64,000 nucleotides of DNA from an uncultured Balneolaceae bacterium (GCA_937125285.1 CAKZLH010000244.1:1-64000); one strand, 5' to 3'; positions 31,929-41,822 are shown, numbered from the stretch's first letter. A program made the numbers and translations. The notes: generated by a model from the sequence alone, not told the origin.

Positions 31929-33299
31929 ATGAACATTAGAAATATTGTAGCAGGCTTGGCTATTTTGGTCTTGGTTACTTTTTCTGAAAAAGCAACAGGT
32001 CAGGATGCCCCCGCTCATGCCATAACCAATGTAACTATCCATTTGGCAAGTGGAGAAACTTTAAGTAATTCCGATATCGTATGGAGAGATGGTATTATTG
32101 TAGATATCGGAAGCGATTTAGATATACCTTTTGATGTATATACCATCGATGGTGGAGACTCTCTCCACGTATTCCCCGGATTGATAGACGGACTAGCTAC
32201 CTGGGGAAGTCCTGAGCAGCCACGGAATCTACCTACCTTAGAAGATCCAGGTAATCCACCTTATGACCGAGCGGGAGTTCAACCCGAAAGAAAACCTGTT
32301 CATTATTTAAACGAGGATAAGTCGATATCGGCAGCAATGAAAGCGGGTTTTACCCTTGTAGCTCTTGGTTTAGATGGGCAAATGCTACCTGGTCAAGTTC
32401 AGCCATTTAATTTGTCTTCTGAGCAACTTACCGAATCTCACTTATTTTCTACCAGCATTGGACTACAGGGTAGTTTTGATACGGCTCCCGGTGGATGGGG
32501 TAGTGGAGCTTATCCATCTACACAAATGGGGGTAATGGCTTATTTTCGACAATTAATGTACGATGCTGCTGCCCTACAAGAGCATATGAATTATTTTGAG
32601 AAGCATCCTGATATGCCTCAACCTGAACATAGTGAAGTTTTAGAAGCACTATTCCCACTGATTAATGCCGAAATGCCACTGATTTTTGAAGTTGATTCAA
32701 AAGAAGAAATCGAACGTTTATTTCGATTACAGGATGAATTTGGCTTTGATGTCATCTTAGTTGGTGCTAGAAACGCTGCTCCTTTAGCCGCCGATCTTAA
32801 GAATCGCAATATATCGGTGATTGCTAACTTAGATGTGAATGATAAACCAAAGTGGATGACTGATGCGGAGAAAGAATCCAAAGACAGCGAAAATGATAAG
32901 GATGGTGAAGATAAGTCTGAAGAAAGTGATGAGCTAAGCGAGGAAGAAATCACCTTTAGGGCTAAACAAGAAGCTGCGTGGAATAGTGAAATTCAAAATA
33001 TCCGATCATTAATTGATAGTGGAGTTTCTGTTGGTTTTAGTTCGGCAGGTTTGTCCGTTAAAGACCTTCAGTCCAAAATTACACTCTTAGTGGATGAAGG
33101 TGTTTTAACCACAACGGAATTATTAAAAATGATGACACATACCAATGCCGATATTTTAGGATTGAGCAATAGAGTAGGTGATCTAAAAGTTGGGATGGGT
33201 GCTCATCTTATTTTGACTACTGGTCCACTTTTTGAGAAAGGAACTAAAATTCACACTCATGTTAGTCAGGGTGTAATCAATGACTTTATGGAGAATTAA
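31929..33299 (+). CDS. Secreted amidohydrolase-fold protein lacking the HxH metal motif
   Basis: Signal peptide; PGLIDGLATWG where a canonical family member has PGxIDxHxH; C-terminal NADILGLSNRVGDLKVGMGAHLI typical of the family. Confidence 0.75.
   Translation: MNIRNIVAGLAILVLVTFSEKATGQDAPAHAITNVTIHLASGETLSNSDIVWRDGIIVDIGSDLDIPFDVYTIDGGDSLHVFPGLIDGLATWGSPEQPRNLPTLEDPGNPPYDRAGVQPERKPVHYLNEDKSISAAMKAGFTLVALGLDGQMLPGQVQPFNLSSEQLTESHLFSTSIGLQGSFDTAPGGWGSGAYPSTQMGVMAYFRQLMYDAAALQEHMNYFEKHPDMPQPEHSEVLEALFPLINAEMPLIFEVDSKEEIERLFRLQDEFGFDVILVGARNAAPLAADLKNRNISVIANLDVNDKPKWMTDAEKESKDSENDKDGEDKSEESDELSEEEITFRAKQEAAWNSEIQNIRSLIDSGVSVGFSSAGLSVKDLQSKITLLVDEGVLTTTELLKMMTHTNADILGLSNRVGDLKVGMGAHLILTTGPLFEKGTKIHTHVSQGVINDFMEN
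32278..32288 (+). repeat. TTCAACCCGAA 11-mer, copy 5
   Basis: Exact match inside amidohydrolase gene 1 (Q-P-E frame). Confidence 0.9.
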
Positions 33300-33301
33300 T
33301 T

Positions 33302-34684
33302 ATGAAAAAAATACTACACATATTTATTGTATTTGGAGTCTTTTCCCTTTCGGCATCTGCTCAGGATAAAGGTTCTGTGTTTATAGAAAATGCCACATTA
33401 GTAACCGTTACAGATGATATCATCGAGAATGGAGATATACTCATCACCAATGGTGTTATCACGCAGATAGGCACGGATTTATCAGCACCAGCTGGTGTAA
33501 CCGTGATTGATGGTACTGGCAAATTTGTAATGCCAGGAATTATTGATGCCCATTCGCACTTAAATACCGTAAGTACCAATGAAGCCAGAAATCCTGTTAC
33601 TGCAGAAGTAACAATGGAAGAGTCCATTGATCCTAACGAAGTGTCTATTTATCGTGCACTTGCTGGGGGTGTAACTTCTATCCATCTAATGCATGGTTCT
33701 GCGAATGTTATTGGAGGACAGGGTGAAACCCTTAAACTTCGCTATGGAACCACCCAAGATGGTATGCGATTTGATGGGGCGAAGAGAACCATTAAATTTG
33801 CTCTAGGTGAAAACCCAACCCGTGTTCACGGTCAAGGGAATGGTATTCTCCCAAGAACACGAATGGGAGTTGAGCAAATTATCAGAAGTCACTTTGATGA
33901 AGCCTTAGATTATCGAGTGAAACGAGAAGCTTATCTCTCAGCAAAACAAAAGTATGAGAGTGATAGAAGAGGCCGAACAGCTCCACCTGTACCAGTGGCA
34001 AAAAATCTTCGTTATGATGTATTAAATGATATAATTGATGGAGAAATTCTTGTTCATTGTCACTCGTATAGAGCCGATGAAATACTCATGCTCATGAGAG
34101 TTTTTAATGACTACGGAATTAAGAATTATACCTTTCAGCATGCAAATGAAGCCTTCAAAGTAGCTCCTGAGATTGCAAAAAATGGAGCTTATACCTCTGT
34201 GTTTGCCGATTGGTGGGCCTATAAATTTGAAGTTTATTATTCAACTGCATTTAATGCTACCATTTTGAATGAAAATGGAGTCACCAACAGTATTAACAGT
34301 GATAGTAATGAGTTGATTCGTCATTTGAATCATGAAGCAGCGAAAACAGTCCGATATGGTCAAACCTCCGAAGCAGATGCTTTAAAAATGATTACTATCA
34401 ACCCTGCTATGCAATTAGGAATTGCTGATAAAGTTGGAAGTTTGGAAGTAGGTAAACAAGGTGATATTGCCATCTGGAGTGGTCATCCATTAAGTATCTA
34501 CAGTAAAGTAGAGCAAACTTATATTGATGGGACTAAATATTTTGACTTGGCTAATGATCCCGTAGATATGCGAATCGACATTAGCAGTGATGATAACTAT
34601 GAGGAGTCATTCACCACAGGCTTTATCAAGGGTAGAGAAGCTGATGCTTGTATGAGTGATGTGTTTCAATTAATTCAAGAATAA
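33302..34684 (+). CDS. Secreted amidohydrolase (imidazolonepropionase-like)
   Basis: MPGIIDAHSHLNT, ILVHCHSYRADE, FQHANEA, NPAMQLGIADKVGSLEVGKQGDIAIW. Confidence 0.9.
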   Translation: MKKILHIFIVFGVFSLSASAQDKGSVFIENATLVTVTDDIIENGDILITNGVITQIGTDLSAPAGVTVIDGTGKFVMPGIIDAHSHLNTVSTNEARNPVTAEVTMEESIDPNEVSIYRALAGGVTSIHLMHGSANVIGGQGETLKLRYGTTQDGMRFDGAKRTIKFALGENPTRVHGQGNGILPRTRMGVEQIIRSHFDEALDYRVKREAYLSAKQKYESDRRGRTAPPVPVAKNLRYDVLNDIIDGEILVHCHSYRADEILMLMRVFNDYGIKNYTFQHANEAFKVAPEIAKNGAYTSVFADWWAYKFEVYYSTAFNATILNENGVTNSINSDSNELIRHLNHEAAKTVRYGQTSEADALKMITINPAMQLGIADKVGSLEVGKQGDIAIWSGHPLSIYSKVEQTYIDGTKYFDLANDPVDMRIDISSDDNYEESFTTGFIKGREADACMSDVFQLIQE

Positions 34685-34702
34685 TACGAGGAGACTAATA
34701 AA

Positions 34703-36022
34703 ATGAAATCGATTAAATTTACGGCACTCTTAGGTTTCCTATTACTGTTCTCTGGAGCATTGGAAGCACAAATAACAGATAAACCCGAGTATGGGAAAAT
34801 AGCCATTATAGGTGCTACGGTTCATACCGTTAGTAATGGTAGTATCGAGCAGGGTATAGTTACCATACATAATGGTAATATTGAGTATGTGGGTACCGAT
34901 CGCTCCAAAGTCGGTAGTGATTATAAGATAATTGAAGCTACTGGAAAACATGTCTATCCAGGTTTTATGGATAGTGGAACCTCACTAGGTCTTGTGGAAA
35001 TTAACGCGGTACCCGTTACCGTGGATAACCGCGAGGTTGGGAATATTAATCCAAACATGCTAGCCTTTACTGCTTGGAACCCTCATAGTGCAGCTATACC
35101 AGTTACTCGTGTAAGCGGGGTCACTCATGTCCTTACAGCTCCTCAGGGAGGCTTGGTCTCTGGACAAGCCGCTATTATGGATTTGTGGGGATACTCACCT
35201 GATTCTATGGCGGTAGATGCCACTGCGGGTATGGTACTTAACTGGCCTAGCGTACGGAGTGGTGGTTGGAATAGACGAACACCTGAGCAAATGGAAAAAC
35301 AATACAAAGAAACCATTGGTGCATTGAATAAACTATTGGATAATGCACGTTTTTATGATCAAATGATGTCTGAATTTGAATCCAACCCTAATGGAAAAGT
35401 TAAGCCAGAAAAGAATCAACATCTTGAAGCTATGCGAGAAATGGTGAATGGTCAAACACCGATTATTATCTCGGTATCAAGTGAAAAAGATATTCTAAAT
35501 GCTATTGAGTGGTCAAAACACGAGGATCATTCAGATTTGAATATAGTTTTTGCGGGTGTTGAAGAAGGTTGGAGAGTAGCAGAAGAAATTGCTGAAGCGG
35601 GTATCCCATGTTTAGTTTCTACCCTCTACACACCTACTAGAGCCTATGATCATGTACATAGACCGTATGAAAATCCAGGCGCTTTAATGAAAGCGGGTGT
35701 AAAAGTAGCTATTATGACTGGTGAAGTAGAAAATGTTAGAAATCTACCCTTTAATGCCGGATACGCTGCTGCATATGGTATGGGTACAGAAGAGGCTGTT
35801 AAAGCTGTTACCATTAATCCAGCACAAATTTTTGGGGTTGATCATCTGTTGGGTAGTTTAGAAGCAGGCAAACAAGCGAACCTTTTCATTAGTACAGGTG
35901 ATCCATTTGAACCACTAAGTCAAATAGAGCAAGTGTTTATAGCTGGTTTTCAAATACCAATGGATAGCCGACATACACAGCTATTTGAAGAATTCTTAGA
36001 TCGAGATGCGACTCAAAACTAG
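34703..36022 (+). CDS. Secreted amidohydrolase-fold protein lacking the HxH metal motif
   Basis: Signal peptide; YPGFMDSGTSLGL in place of PGxIDxHxH; C-terminal INPAQIFGVDHLLGSLEAGKQANLFI. Confidence 0.78.
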   Translation: MKSIKFTALLGFLLLFSGALEAQITDKPEYGKIAIIGATVHTVSNGSIEQGIVTIHNGNIEYVGTDRSKVGSDYKIIEATGKHVYPGFMDSGTSLGLVEINAVPVTVDNREVGNINPNMLAFTAWNPHSAAIPVTRVSGVTHVLTAPQGGLVSGQAAIMDLWGYSPDSMAVDATAGMVLNWPSVRSGGWNRRTPEQMEKQYKETIGALNKLLDNARFYDQMMSEFESNPNGKVKPEKNQHLEAMREMVNGQTPIIISVSSEKDILNAIEWSKHEDHSDLNIVFAGVEEGWRVAEEIAEAGIPCLVSTLYTPTRAYDHVHRPYENPGALMKAGVKVAIMTGEVENVRNLPFNAGYAAAYGMGTEEAVKAVTINPAQIFGVDHLLGSLEAGKQANLFISTGDPFEPLSQIEQVFIAGFQIPMDSRHTQLFEEFLDRDATQN

Positions 36023-36050
36023 TCGTTAATCATAGAATTATACCTGTAAA

Positions 36051-36081
36051 AGAACCACTTCCAAAGTGGTTCTTTTTTTTT
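36051..36081 (+). terminator. Rho-independent terminator after the amidohydrolase cluster
   Basis: Perfect 10-bp stem AGAACCACTT-cca-AAGTGGTTCT followed by a T run. Confidence 0.9.
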
Positions 36082-36156
36082 GTATTAATAAAGGTACAAT
36101 TTGATTAGCTTTGAGTACTATTCATCTGTATAAACAAAAAAGGCCTACTCTACAGA

Positions 36157-37956
36157 TTGGCTTATCAAGTGCAACATTTATCTATAAATAAATATCTCAA
36201 ACCCTACACCTTGACGGTGACATTGGGTGCTTTATTTTTAACTGCTGCAAATTTTTTTCTAGTCTGGATCCCTGTACTAATTCGTCAAACTATGGATAAA
36301 GTACAGGAATTAAGCGACACACAAACTCAAAGTTTAAGCTTTGTAGATACCTTATTCAATTCGGCTCAGGGATCAATCTTAGCATTTAATGCTTTGTATC
36401 TCATAGCGGCTGTTAGTGGGTATGGTTTTTTTCTATTTTTGACCAGGCAGACCCTCATCGTTGCTTCAAGAAAAGTCGAATTTGATCTTCGTAATGATGT
36501 TTTAGATGCTCTCTTTCATCTCCCTGCCCGTTTTTATACCCGTTTTACGGAAGGTGAAGTCTATGTTCGAGCTACCGAAGATATTGCTAAGGTAAGAGAA
36601 TACTTCGGACCAGTCATTATGTATAGTATAAACACTATAACTAGAGCTGGCTTTGTGATATCCATGATGTTTATTGTGAATAGAGAGTTGATGGTTTGGG
36701 CATTATTGCCATTACCTCTTTTATCCATTTTTGCCTATTGGATTACAGGATATATCCACAAGCATTCTATTATAATACAAGAACAATATTCACGTTTAGC
36801 GGATCAAGCCAAAGAAACATTTTCAAGTATTCGTTTGGTTAAGGCGTATAATAAAGGAGAAGAGGAACAACTTAAATTCGATGCACTCAACCAAGAGTAC
36901 AAAGAAAAGAAATTACGGTTAGATTTAATTGAATCTCTTTTTCATCCTGGACTTAACTTTTTGATTGGTATCTCATTGATAATTGTTATTTGGAAAGGTG
37001 GCCTAATGGTTATGGCTGGAGAACTGACCATTGGCAACATTGCTGAATTTCTAATTTATGTGGCTTATTTGATTTGGCCTGTAGCTGCCTTGGGGTACAC
37101 TACCAATCGATTTCAGAAATCAATGGCTTCATGGCACCGAATTAAAGAATTATTTATTGAGTTTCATTCAAAAGAACATGTTGAATCGAGAGAATTACCT
37201 ATTACTAATGGTGAATTACGCCTCGAGAATATTAGCTTTAGCTATCCTGATTCCGACATACCTATCATTAAAAACGTTAGTATGCATTTCCCTGCGGGAA
37301 AAAAAGTGGCCATAGTTGGACGTACAGGATCGGGTAAGAGCACACTTATGCAGTTGATTCCAAGGCTTTTTGAACCTGATGAAGGCGCTATATATCTCGA
37401 TAATGAGCCTATTAGAGATTACTCCATTGCATCCTTGAGAAAACATTTAGGTGTTGTACCACAAGATCATTTTTTGTTTTCCGAAACCATACAAGAAAAT
37501 ATAGCCTTTGGAAAGAAAGGTGCTACAGAGGAGGATGTTTATGAAGCAGCACGGCAGGCAGAAGTCTTAGATAACATTTTGGATTTTGATAAAAAATTTC
37601 AGACTATACTCGGAGAAAAAGGAATCACGTTATCGGGTGGCCAAAAGCAACGAACGGCTATTGCGAGAGCCCTTATTAAAAAGCCAAAAATATTAATATT
37701 AGATGACGCGCTAAGTGCGGTCGATACCAAAACTGAAGACGCTATTCTCAAGTCACTAAATAGCACGGGTGTAGAAACCACTGTAATCATGATTAGTCAC
37801 CGAATTTCAACCATCAAGGATGCCGATTACATTTATTATTTAGAAGATGGTACCGTGAAAGAGTCAGGTACTCATGATGAACTTATTACATTAAAAGGAA
37901 GTTATAAATCAATGTATGACAAACAACTCATAGAACAAGAATTACAAACTATATAA
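36157..37956 (+). CDS. ABC exporter half-transporter (TMD-NBD), subunit 1
   Basis: TTG start; VGRTGSGKSTLMQL, TLSGGQKQRTAIARAL, KILILDDALSAVD. Confidence 0.93.
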   Translation: MAYQVQHLSINKYLKPYTLTVTLGALFLTAANFFLVWIPVLIRQTMDKVQELSDTQTQSLSFVDTLFNSAQGSILAFNALYLIAAVSGYGFFLFLTRQTLIVASRKVEFDLRNDVLDALFHLPARFYTRFTEGEVYVRATEDIAKVREYFGPVIMYSINTITRAGFVISMMFIVNRELMVWALLPLPLLSIFAYWITGYIHKHSIIIQEQYSRLADQAKETFSSIRLVKAYNKGEEEQLKFDALNQEYKEKKLRLDLIESLFHPGLNFLIGISLIIVIWKGGLMVMAGELTIGNIAEFLIYVAYLIWPVAALGYTTNRFQKSMASWHRIKELFIEFHSKEHVESRELPITNGELRLENISFSYPDSDIPIIKNVSMHFPAGKKVAIVGRTGSGKSTLMQLIPRLFEPDEGAIYLDNEPIRDYSIASLRKHLGVVPQDHFLFSETIQENIAFGKKGATEEDVYEAARQAEVLDNILDFDKKFQTILGEKGITLSGGQKQRTAIARALIKKPKILILDDALSAVDTKTEDAILKSLNSTGVETTVIMISHRISTIKDADYIYYLEDGTVKESGTHDELITLKGSYKSMYDKQLIEQELQTI

Positions 37957-38027
37957 TACCAATAACAAATATTCATTAGGTGAGATTGTTGAATGCAACC
38001 ACCCATGGATAAGGGAGAAATAAAAAA

Positions 38028-39365
38028 ATGATCGTAGTACCATTAGGCATAGCCTCAGCCACCCCAACCGCCATTCGTCATTTACCGTCAGTTGCTCTTT
38101 GGAGAGAAGGCAGTGTGTTTTTATTTGACTGTGGTGAGAATGCGCAGATGTGCATGTTACAAGCCGGACTCAAAAGATCCAAAATTGACAGTATCTTTAT
38201 CACACATTTCGATGTTGATCACTATTCAGGTCTTATGGGCTTGATTTCTACGCTACAACTTCAAAGAAGAGATAAAACTCTTAATCTTGTAGGACCCAAA
38301 GGAATCAAAGAATTTGTTGAGTGGAATTTATCCTTCTCTGGTGTTGAGATAAGTTTTGATATCAATTATGTAGAAGTTGAAGAGGAAGCCTCAGAAGCAA
38401 AAGTATTAGAGACAGAAGACTACTATGTAGAAGCACGACCGCTTAAGCATAAAAAGTTTTGCTTAGGATATAGGTTTCAAGAAAAAGACAAACCTGGAAA
38501 AGTGGATGCTGAAAAAGCTGCACAATTTGGAATTACTGAAGACGAACAGTTTAAACTGTTAAAATCAGGCCAAAACATAACCTTAGAAGATGGTACGGTA
38601 GTAGAATCGTATGAAATCGTGGGCCACCCAAGACCAGGCGATAGCTTTGCTTATGTGACCGATACTGAATATTGTCCAAATGCCGTAAAGCTGGCCATGA
38701 ACACCAATATTCTTTATCACGAAGCAACCTTTAGTAATCAACTTGCCGATAAGGCCAAAGAAACCGGGCATTCTACAGCTGCTGATGCTGCTCGAGTCGC
38801 TACTGAAGCGCAAACTAAATTGCTCGTCATTGGCCATTTTTCAGCGAGATATACCAATCTTCATGTATTACTCAAGGAAGCTAGGGATGCATTTTACCCC
38901 ACTTGGTTGGCTCAGGAGTTGCGTCCTATTTTTACAGATCCTATTCATGAGCGGGGAATATTATCGCCCAAAGTGGATCTTATCGATTTAACCAAGAAAA
39001 AACCCAACTCAAGACAGGGTTATTCCAAAGGACCTCGCTCAGGTGGACGACCTGGAGGTAGACCTTCTGGAAATAAAAATTTCCGACCTAGAAAAGGCAG
39101 AGATGGTGCTCCATCTGGTGGTAATCGTGGAAATTATCATTCGGGCGGTTATCAACAGCGCAATGACCGTTACCGTCAAGATGGTGGATATCGTGGTTCA
39201 TCGCAAAACAGCGGTTATCGAGGTTCATCTCAAGAAAGAGGGTACAGAGGCTCTTCACAGGGAGGTAGAGACTACTCTAACTCGGATCGGAATAACCGAT
39301 ATGAGGATAAACCCAATAAGTCAATCACTCCACGAACAGGTTACGACGATTTTGATCGTTTCTAG
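38028..39365 (+). CDS. Ribonuclease Z-like metallo-beta-lactamase protein with RG-rich repetitive C-terminal tail
   Basis: FDCGENAQMCMLQAGLKRSKIDSIFITHFDVDHYSGLMGLISTLQLQ, LYHEATF, GHFSARY; tail RSGGRPGGRPSGN...GYRGSSQ repeats. Confidence 0.85.
   Translation: MIVVPLGIASATPTAIRHLPSVALWREGSVFLFDCGENAQMCMLQAGLKRSKIDSIFITHFDVDHYSGLMGLISTLQLQRRDKTLNLVGPKGIKEFVEWNLSFSGVEISFDINYVEVEEEASEAKVLETEDYYVEARPLKHKKFCLGYRFQEKDKPGKVDAEKAAQFGITEDEQFKLLKSGQNITLEDGTVVESYEIVGHPRPGDSFAYVTDTEYCPNAVKLAMNTNILYHEATFSNQLADKAKETGHSTAADAARVATEAQTKLLVIGHFSARYTNLHVLLKEARDAFYPTWLAQELRPIFTDPIHERGILSPKVDLIDLTKKKPNSRQGYSKGPRSGGRPGGRPSGNKNFRPRKGRDGAPSGGNRGNYHSGGYQQRNDRYRQDGGYRGSSQNSGYRGSSQERGYRGSSQGGRDYSNSDRNNRYEDKPNKSITPRTGYDDFDRF
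39186..39266 (+). repeat. Three tandem 27-nt coding repeats (GYRGSSQxx)
   Basis: 39186-39212, 39213-39239 and 39240-39266 encode GYRGSSQNS, GYRGSSQER, GYRGSSQGG. Confidence 0.9.
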
Positions 39366-39390
39366 AGCTTAGAGGGTTCAATAAAACAGA

Positions 39391-41166
39391 ATGAGTTCAA
39401 AAACAAAAAGTAAAGCTGCTGATAAGACTCTTATTAAGCGGCTTTATTTTTATATTCATCCTTATATCAATCATATCCTGTTGGCCATCGTACTATCGCT
39501 AGTGGTGGCTTATTTAGGTACAGTTCGCCCTAAATTAACTCAGATAGCTGTTGATGACCATATTGCTATAGGTGATTTTGAAGGTTTATGGAGCATCATA
39601 ATCCTTCTAGTATTGGCATTGGTTGGTGAGTTTATACTTCTCATGGTGAACACCTACTTAACTAGATGGTTTGGTCAAAATGCCCTGTACTCCTTAAGAA
39701 GTGCCGTATTTAGTAAAATTCGAAATTTGCACGTCCAATATTTCGATAGAAGTCCTATAGGTAGACTCATAACTCGAACCACTTCTGATGTAGAAGCATT
39801 GAGTGAGTTATTATCCGATGGCGTAGTTGCCATTATTGGAGACATGTTTAGAATCATCTTTATTCTTTATTTCATGTTTGCCATGAACTGGGAGCTTAGC
39901 TTAGTTACGATCGCGATTTTACCAGTCTTATTCTATGCCACATTCTGGTTCAAAAAAAGAGTACGGGTTAGTTTTTTAAAAGTAAGAGACCAAATAGCGC
40001 ACTTGAATTCTTTTGTACAAGAGCATATTAACGGGATGAAAATTGTTCAGATGTTTAACCGGGAAGATTATGAGCATGATAAATTCCGTGAAATAAATAA
40101 AGGTCATAAAGAGGCTCACATCGAGACCATTTACTACTTCAGTATTTTTTGGCCACTGGTTGAAGTGTTCGCTTCCTTCGCAATGGCGTTAATTGTTTGG
40201 TATGGTGGAGGTAGAGCCCTGATGGGAGGGGTTAGTTTTGGTGTACTTTTAGCCTTTATTCAATATGCGAGACAATTTTTTCAACCCATAAGAGGATTAT
40301 CGGAAAAGTTTAACACCTTACAATCTGCTTTGGCTTCATCAGAGCGCATATTTGAAGTTTTAGATACCGAACATCAAATTTCAGAATCCACCAACTCGGT
40401 CACCTTAAAAAACCCCAAAGGTAAAATAGAATTCAAAGATGTTTGGTTTCGTTATAACAAAGAAGGGGCTTGGATTCTAAAAGGGGTTAGTTTTGTGGTG
40501 GAACCTGGGCAACATTTTGCAATAGTTGGGGCTACGGGGGCCGGTAAAACAACCATTATCAACATTCTGTTACGCTTTTATGAAATAGAAAAAGGTGAGA
40601 TCTATATCGATGGTATTGAATTTCGAGAATTGTCGTTAGAAGACCTACGATCACTATTTGGGTTGGTGCTACAAGATCACTCTTTGTTTACAGGTAGTGT
40701 AATGGATAATATAACCCTTGGGAATCCTGAAATTACTCGTAAAAAAGTAATAGAAGCTTCACGTAATGTAGAAGCAAGTCGATTTATAGAAAAACTACCC
40801 AATTCCTATGACTATGTGCTAAAAAAGCAGGGTTCTTCCTTGTCTTTAGGGCAGAAACAACTCATTTGTTTTGTGCGAGCATTGGTTTATAATCCAATGG
40901 TCATGATACTTGATGAAGCTACTTCTAGTGTCGATTCTGAAACAGAATCACTTGTGAACACTGCCAGCAAGCGGGTGATGAAAGGACGTACAACCATAGC
41001 AATTGCGCATCGTTTAGCCACTATTCAAGACGCCGACATCATACTTGTGATGCATAAAGGGGAAATACGCGAACAAGGTTCTCATTCCAATTTGATTGCG
41101 AACAAAGATGGACTATATCGAAAATTATACGAATTACAGTATAAGGACCAGAAATTAAGCGCCTAA
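39391..41166 (+). CDS. ABC exporter half-transporter (TMD-NBD), subunit 2
   Basis: VGATGAGKTTIINILL, SLSLGQKQLICFVRAL, VMILDEATSSVD. Confidence 0.93.
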   Translation: MSSKTKSKAADKTLIKRLYFYIHPYINHILLAIVLSLVVAYLGTVRPKLTQIAVDDHIAIGDFEGLWSIIILLVLALVGEFILLMVNTYLTRWFGQNALYSLRSAVFSKIRNLHVQYFDRSPIGRLITRTTSDVEALSELLSDGVVAIIGDMFRIIFILYFMFAMNWELSLVTIAILPVLFYATFWFKKRVRVSFLKVRDQIAHLNSFVQEHINGMKIVQMFNREDYEHDKFREINKGHKEAHIETIYYFSIFWPLVEVFASFAMALIVWYGGGRALMGGVSFGVLLAFIQYARQFFQPIRGLSEKFNTLQSALASSERIFEVLDTEHQISESTNSVTLKNPKGKIEFKDVWFRYNKEGAWILKGVSFVVEPGQHFAIVGATGAGKTTIINILLRFYEIEKGEIYIDGIEFRELSLEDLRSLFGLVLQDHSLFTGSVMDNITLGNPEITRKKVIEASRNVEASRFIEKLPNSYDYVLKKQGSSLSLGQKQLICFVRALVYNPMVMILDEATSSVDSETESLVNTASKRVMKGRTTIAIAHRLATIQDADIILVMHKGEIREQGSHSNLIANKDGLYRKLYELQYKDQKLSA

Positions 41167-41822
41167 GACAATTTCTTAAGATGTAGTTTATAATAACGGA
41201 ATAAGCCACCATATCCATTATGTATGCTTAGATCTTTTATCTCAAAATAAGGCGAAACAATCTCTTTGATGGTATCATAGAAATAAACCCCATGTAGGCC
41301 CATCCATTTTCGTACAAAGGAGAATCTACTATCATAGAAATCCAAAAGATGAAGCTGTCCATCTTTATTCAAACAATGGTGAATCTGATTAATTAATTCT
41401 ATTGGTTTTGAATTCATACTAATAGCATAGGAGCAGATGATATGATCCTGAGGTAAAAGCTGAGTTTGCTTAGTCTCTTCTGAAAAAAAATATTTCAAGA
41501 GGTACGTATTTGTGAGCAAACGAAGTGATTTCTTAGCTTTTTTTAGCATGTGATTGGAAGTGTCGATACCCGTAAAGGTAATCTCGGGAAATTGGGTTGC
41601 TAGTGGCTTTAAATAGAATCCAGTTCCACAGCCAATCTCCGCAACGGTTAAATTATCCTTTTTTTTACGATGTTCAGATAGTTGGTCGATTATTTCATCT
41701 TTGAAAGAATTTCTACCCAATAAAATAGCCCATCGAGTAGTATCATAAATACCAGCATTCCATCGATAATAATTTTCAATGTGTTTTTTGTCTTCTTCAA
41801 TCATTGGGGATGGTCGATGCAT
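41163..41822 (-). CDS. SAM-dependent methyltransferase, BtaB-like
   Basis: Rossmann motif VAEIGCGTGFYLKPLA; located next to a BtaA-like gene on the same strand. Confidence 0.7.
   Translation of the reverse strand: MHRPSPMIEEDKKHIENYYRWNAGIYDTTRWAILLGRNSFKDEIIDQLSEHRKKKDNLTVAEIGCGTGFYLKPLATQFPEITFTGIDTSNHMLKKAKKSLRLLTNTYLLKYFFSEETKQTQLLPQDHIICSYAISMNSKPIELINQIHHCLNKDGQLHLLDFYDSRFSFVRKWMGLHGVYFYDTIKEIVSPYFEIKDLSIHNGYGGLFRYYKLHLKKLS

Noticed and set aside
32618-32953. 111-aa minus-strand Ser-rich ORF
   Set aside because: Antisense to the acidic insert of the amidohydrolase-like gene; composition artefact.
39043-39372. 109-aa + strand ORF overlapping the RNase Z tail
   Set aside because: Alternative-frame reading of the repetitive Gly/Arg region; no independent start signal or family.
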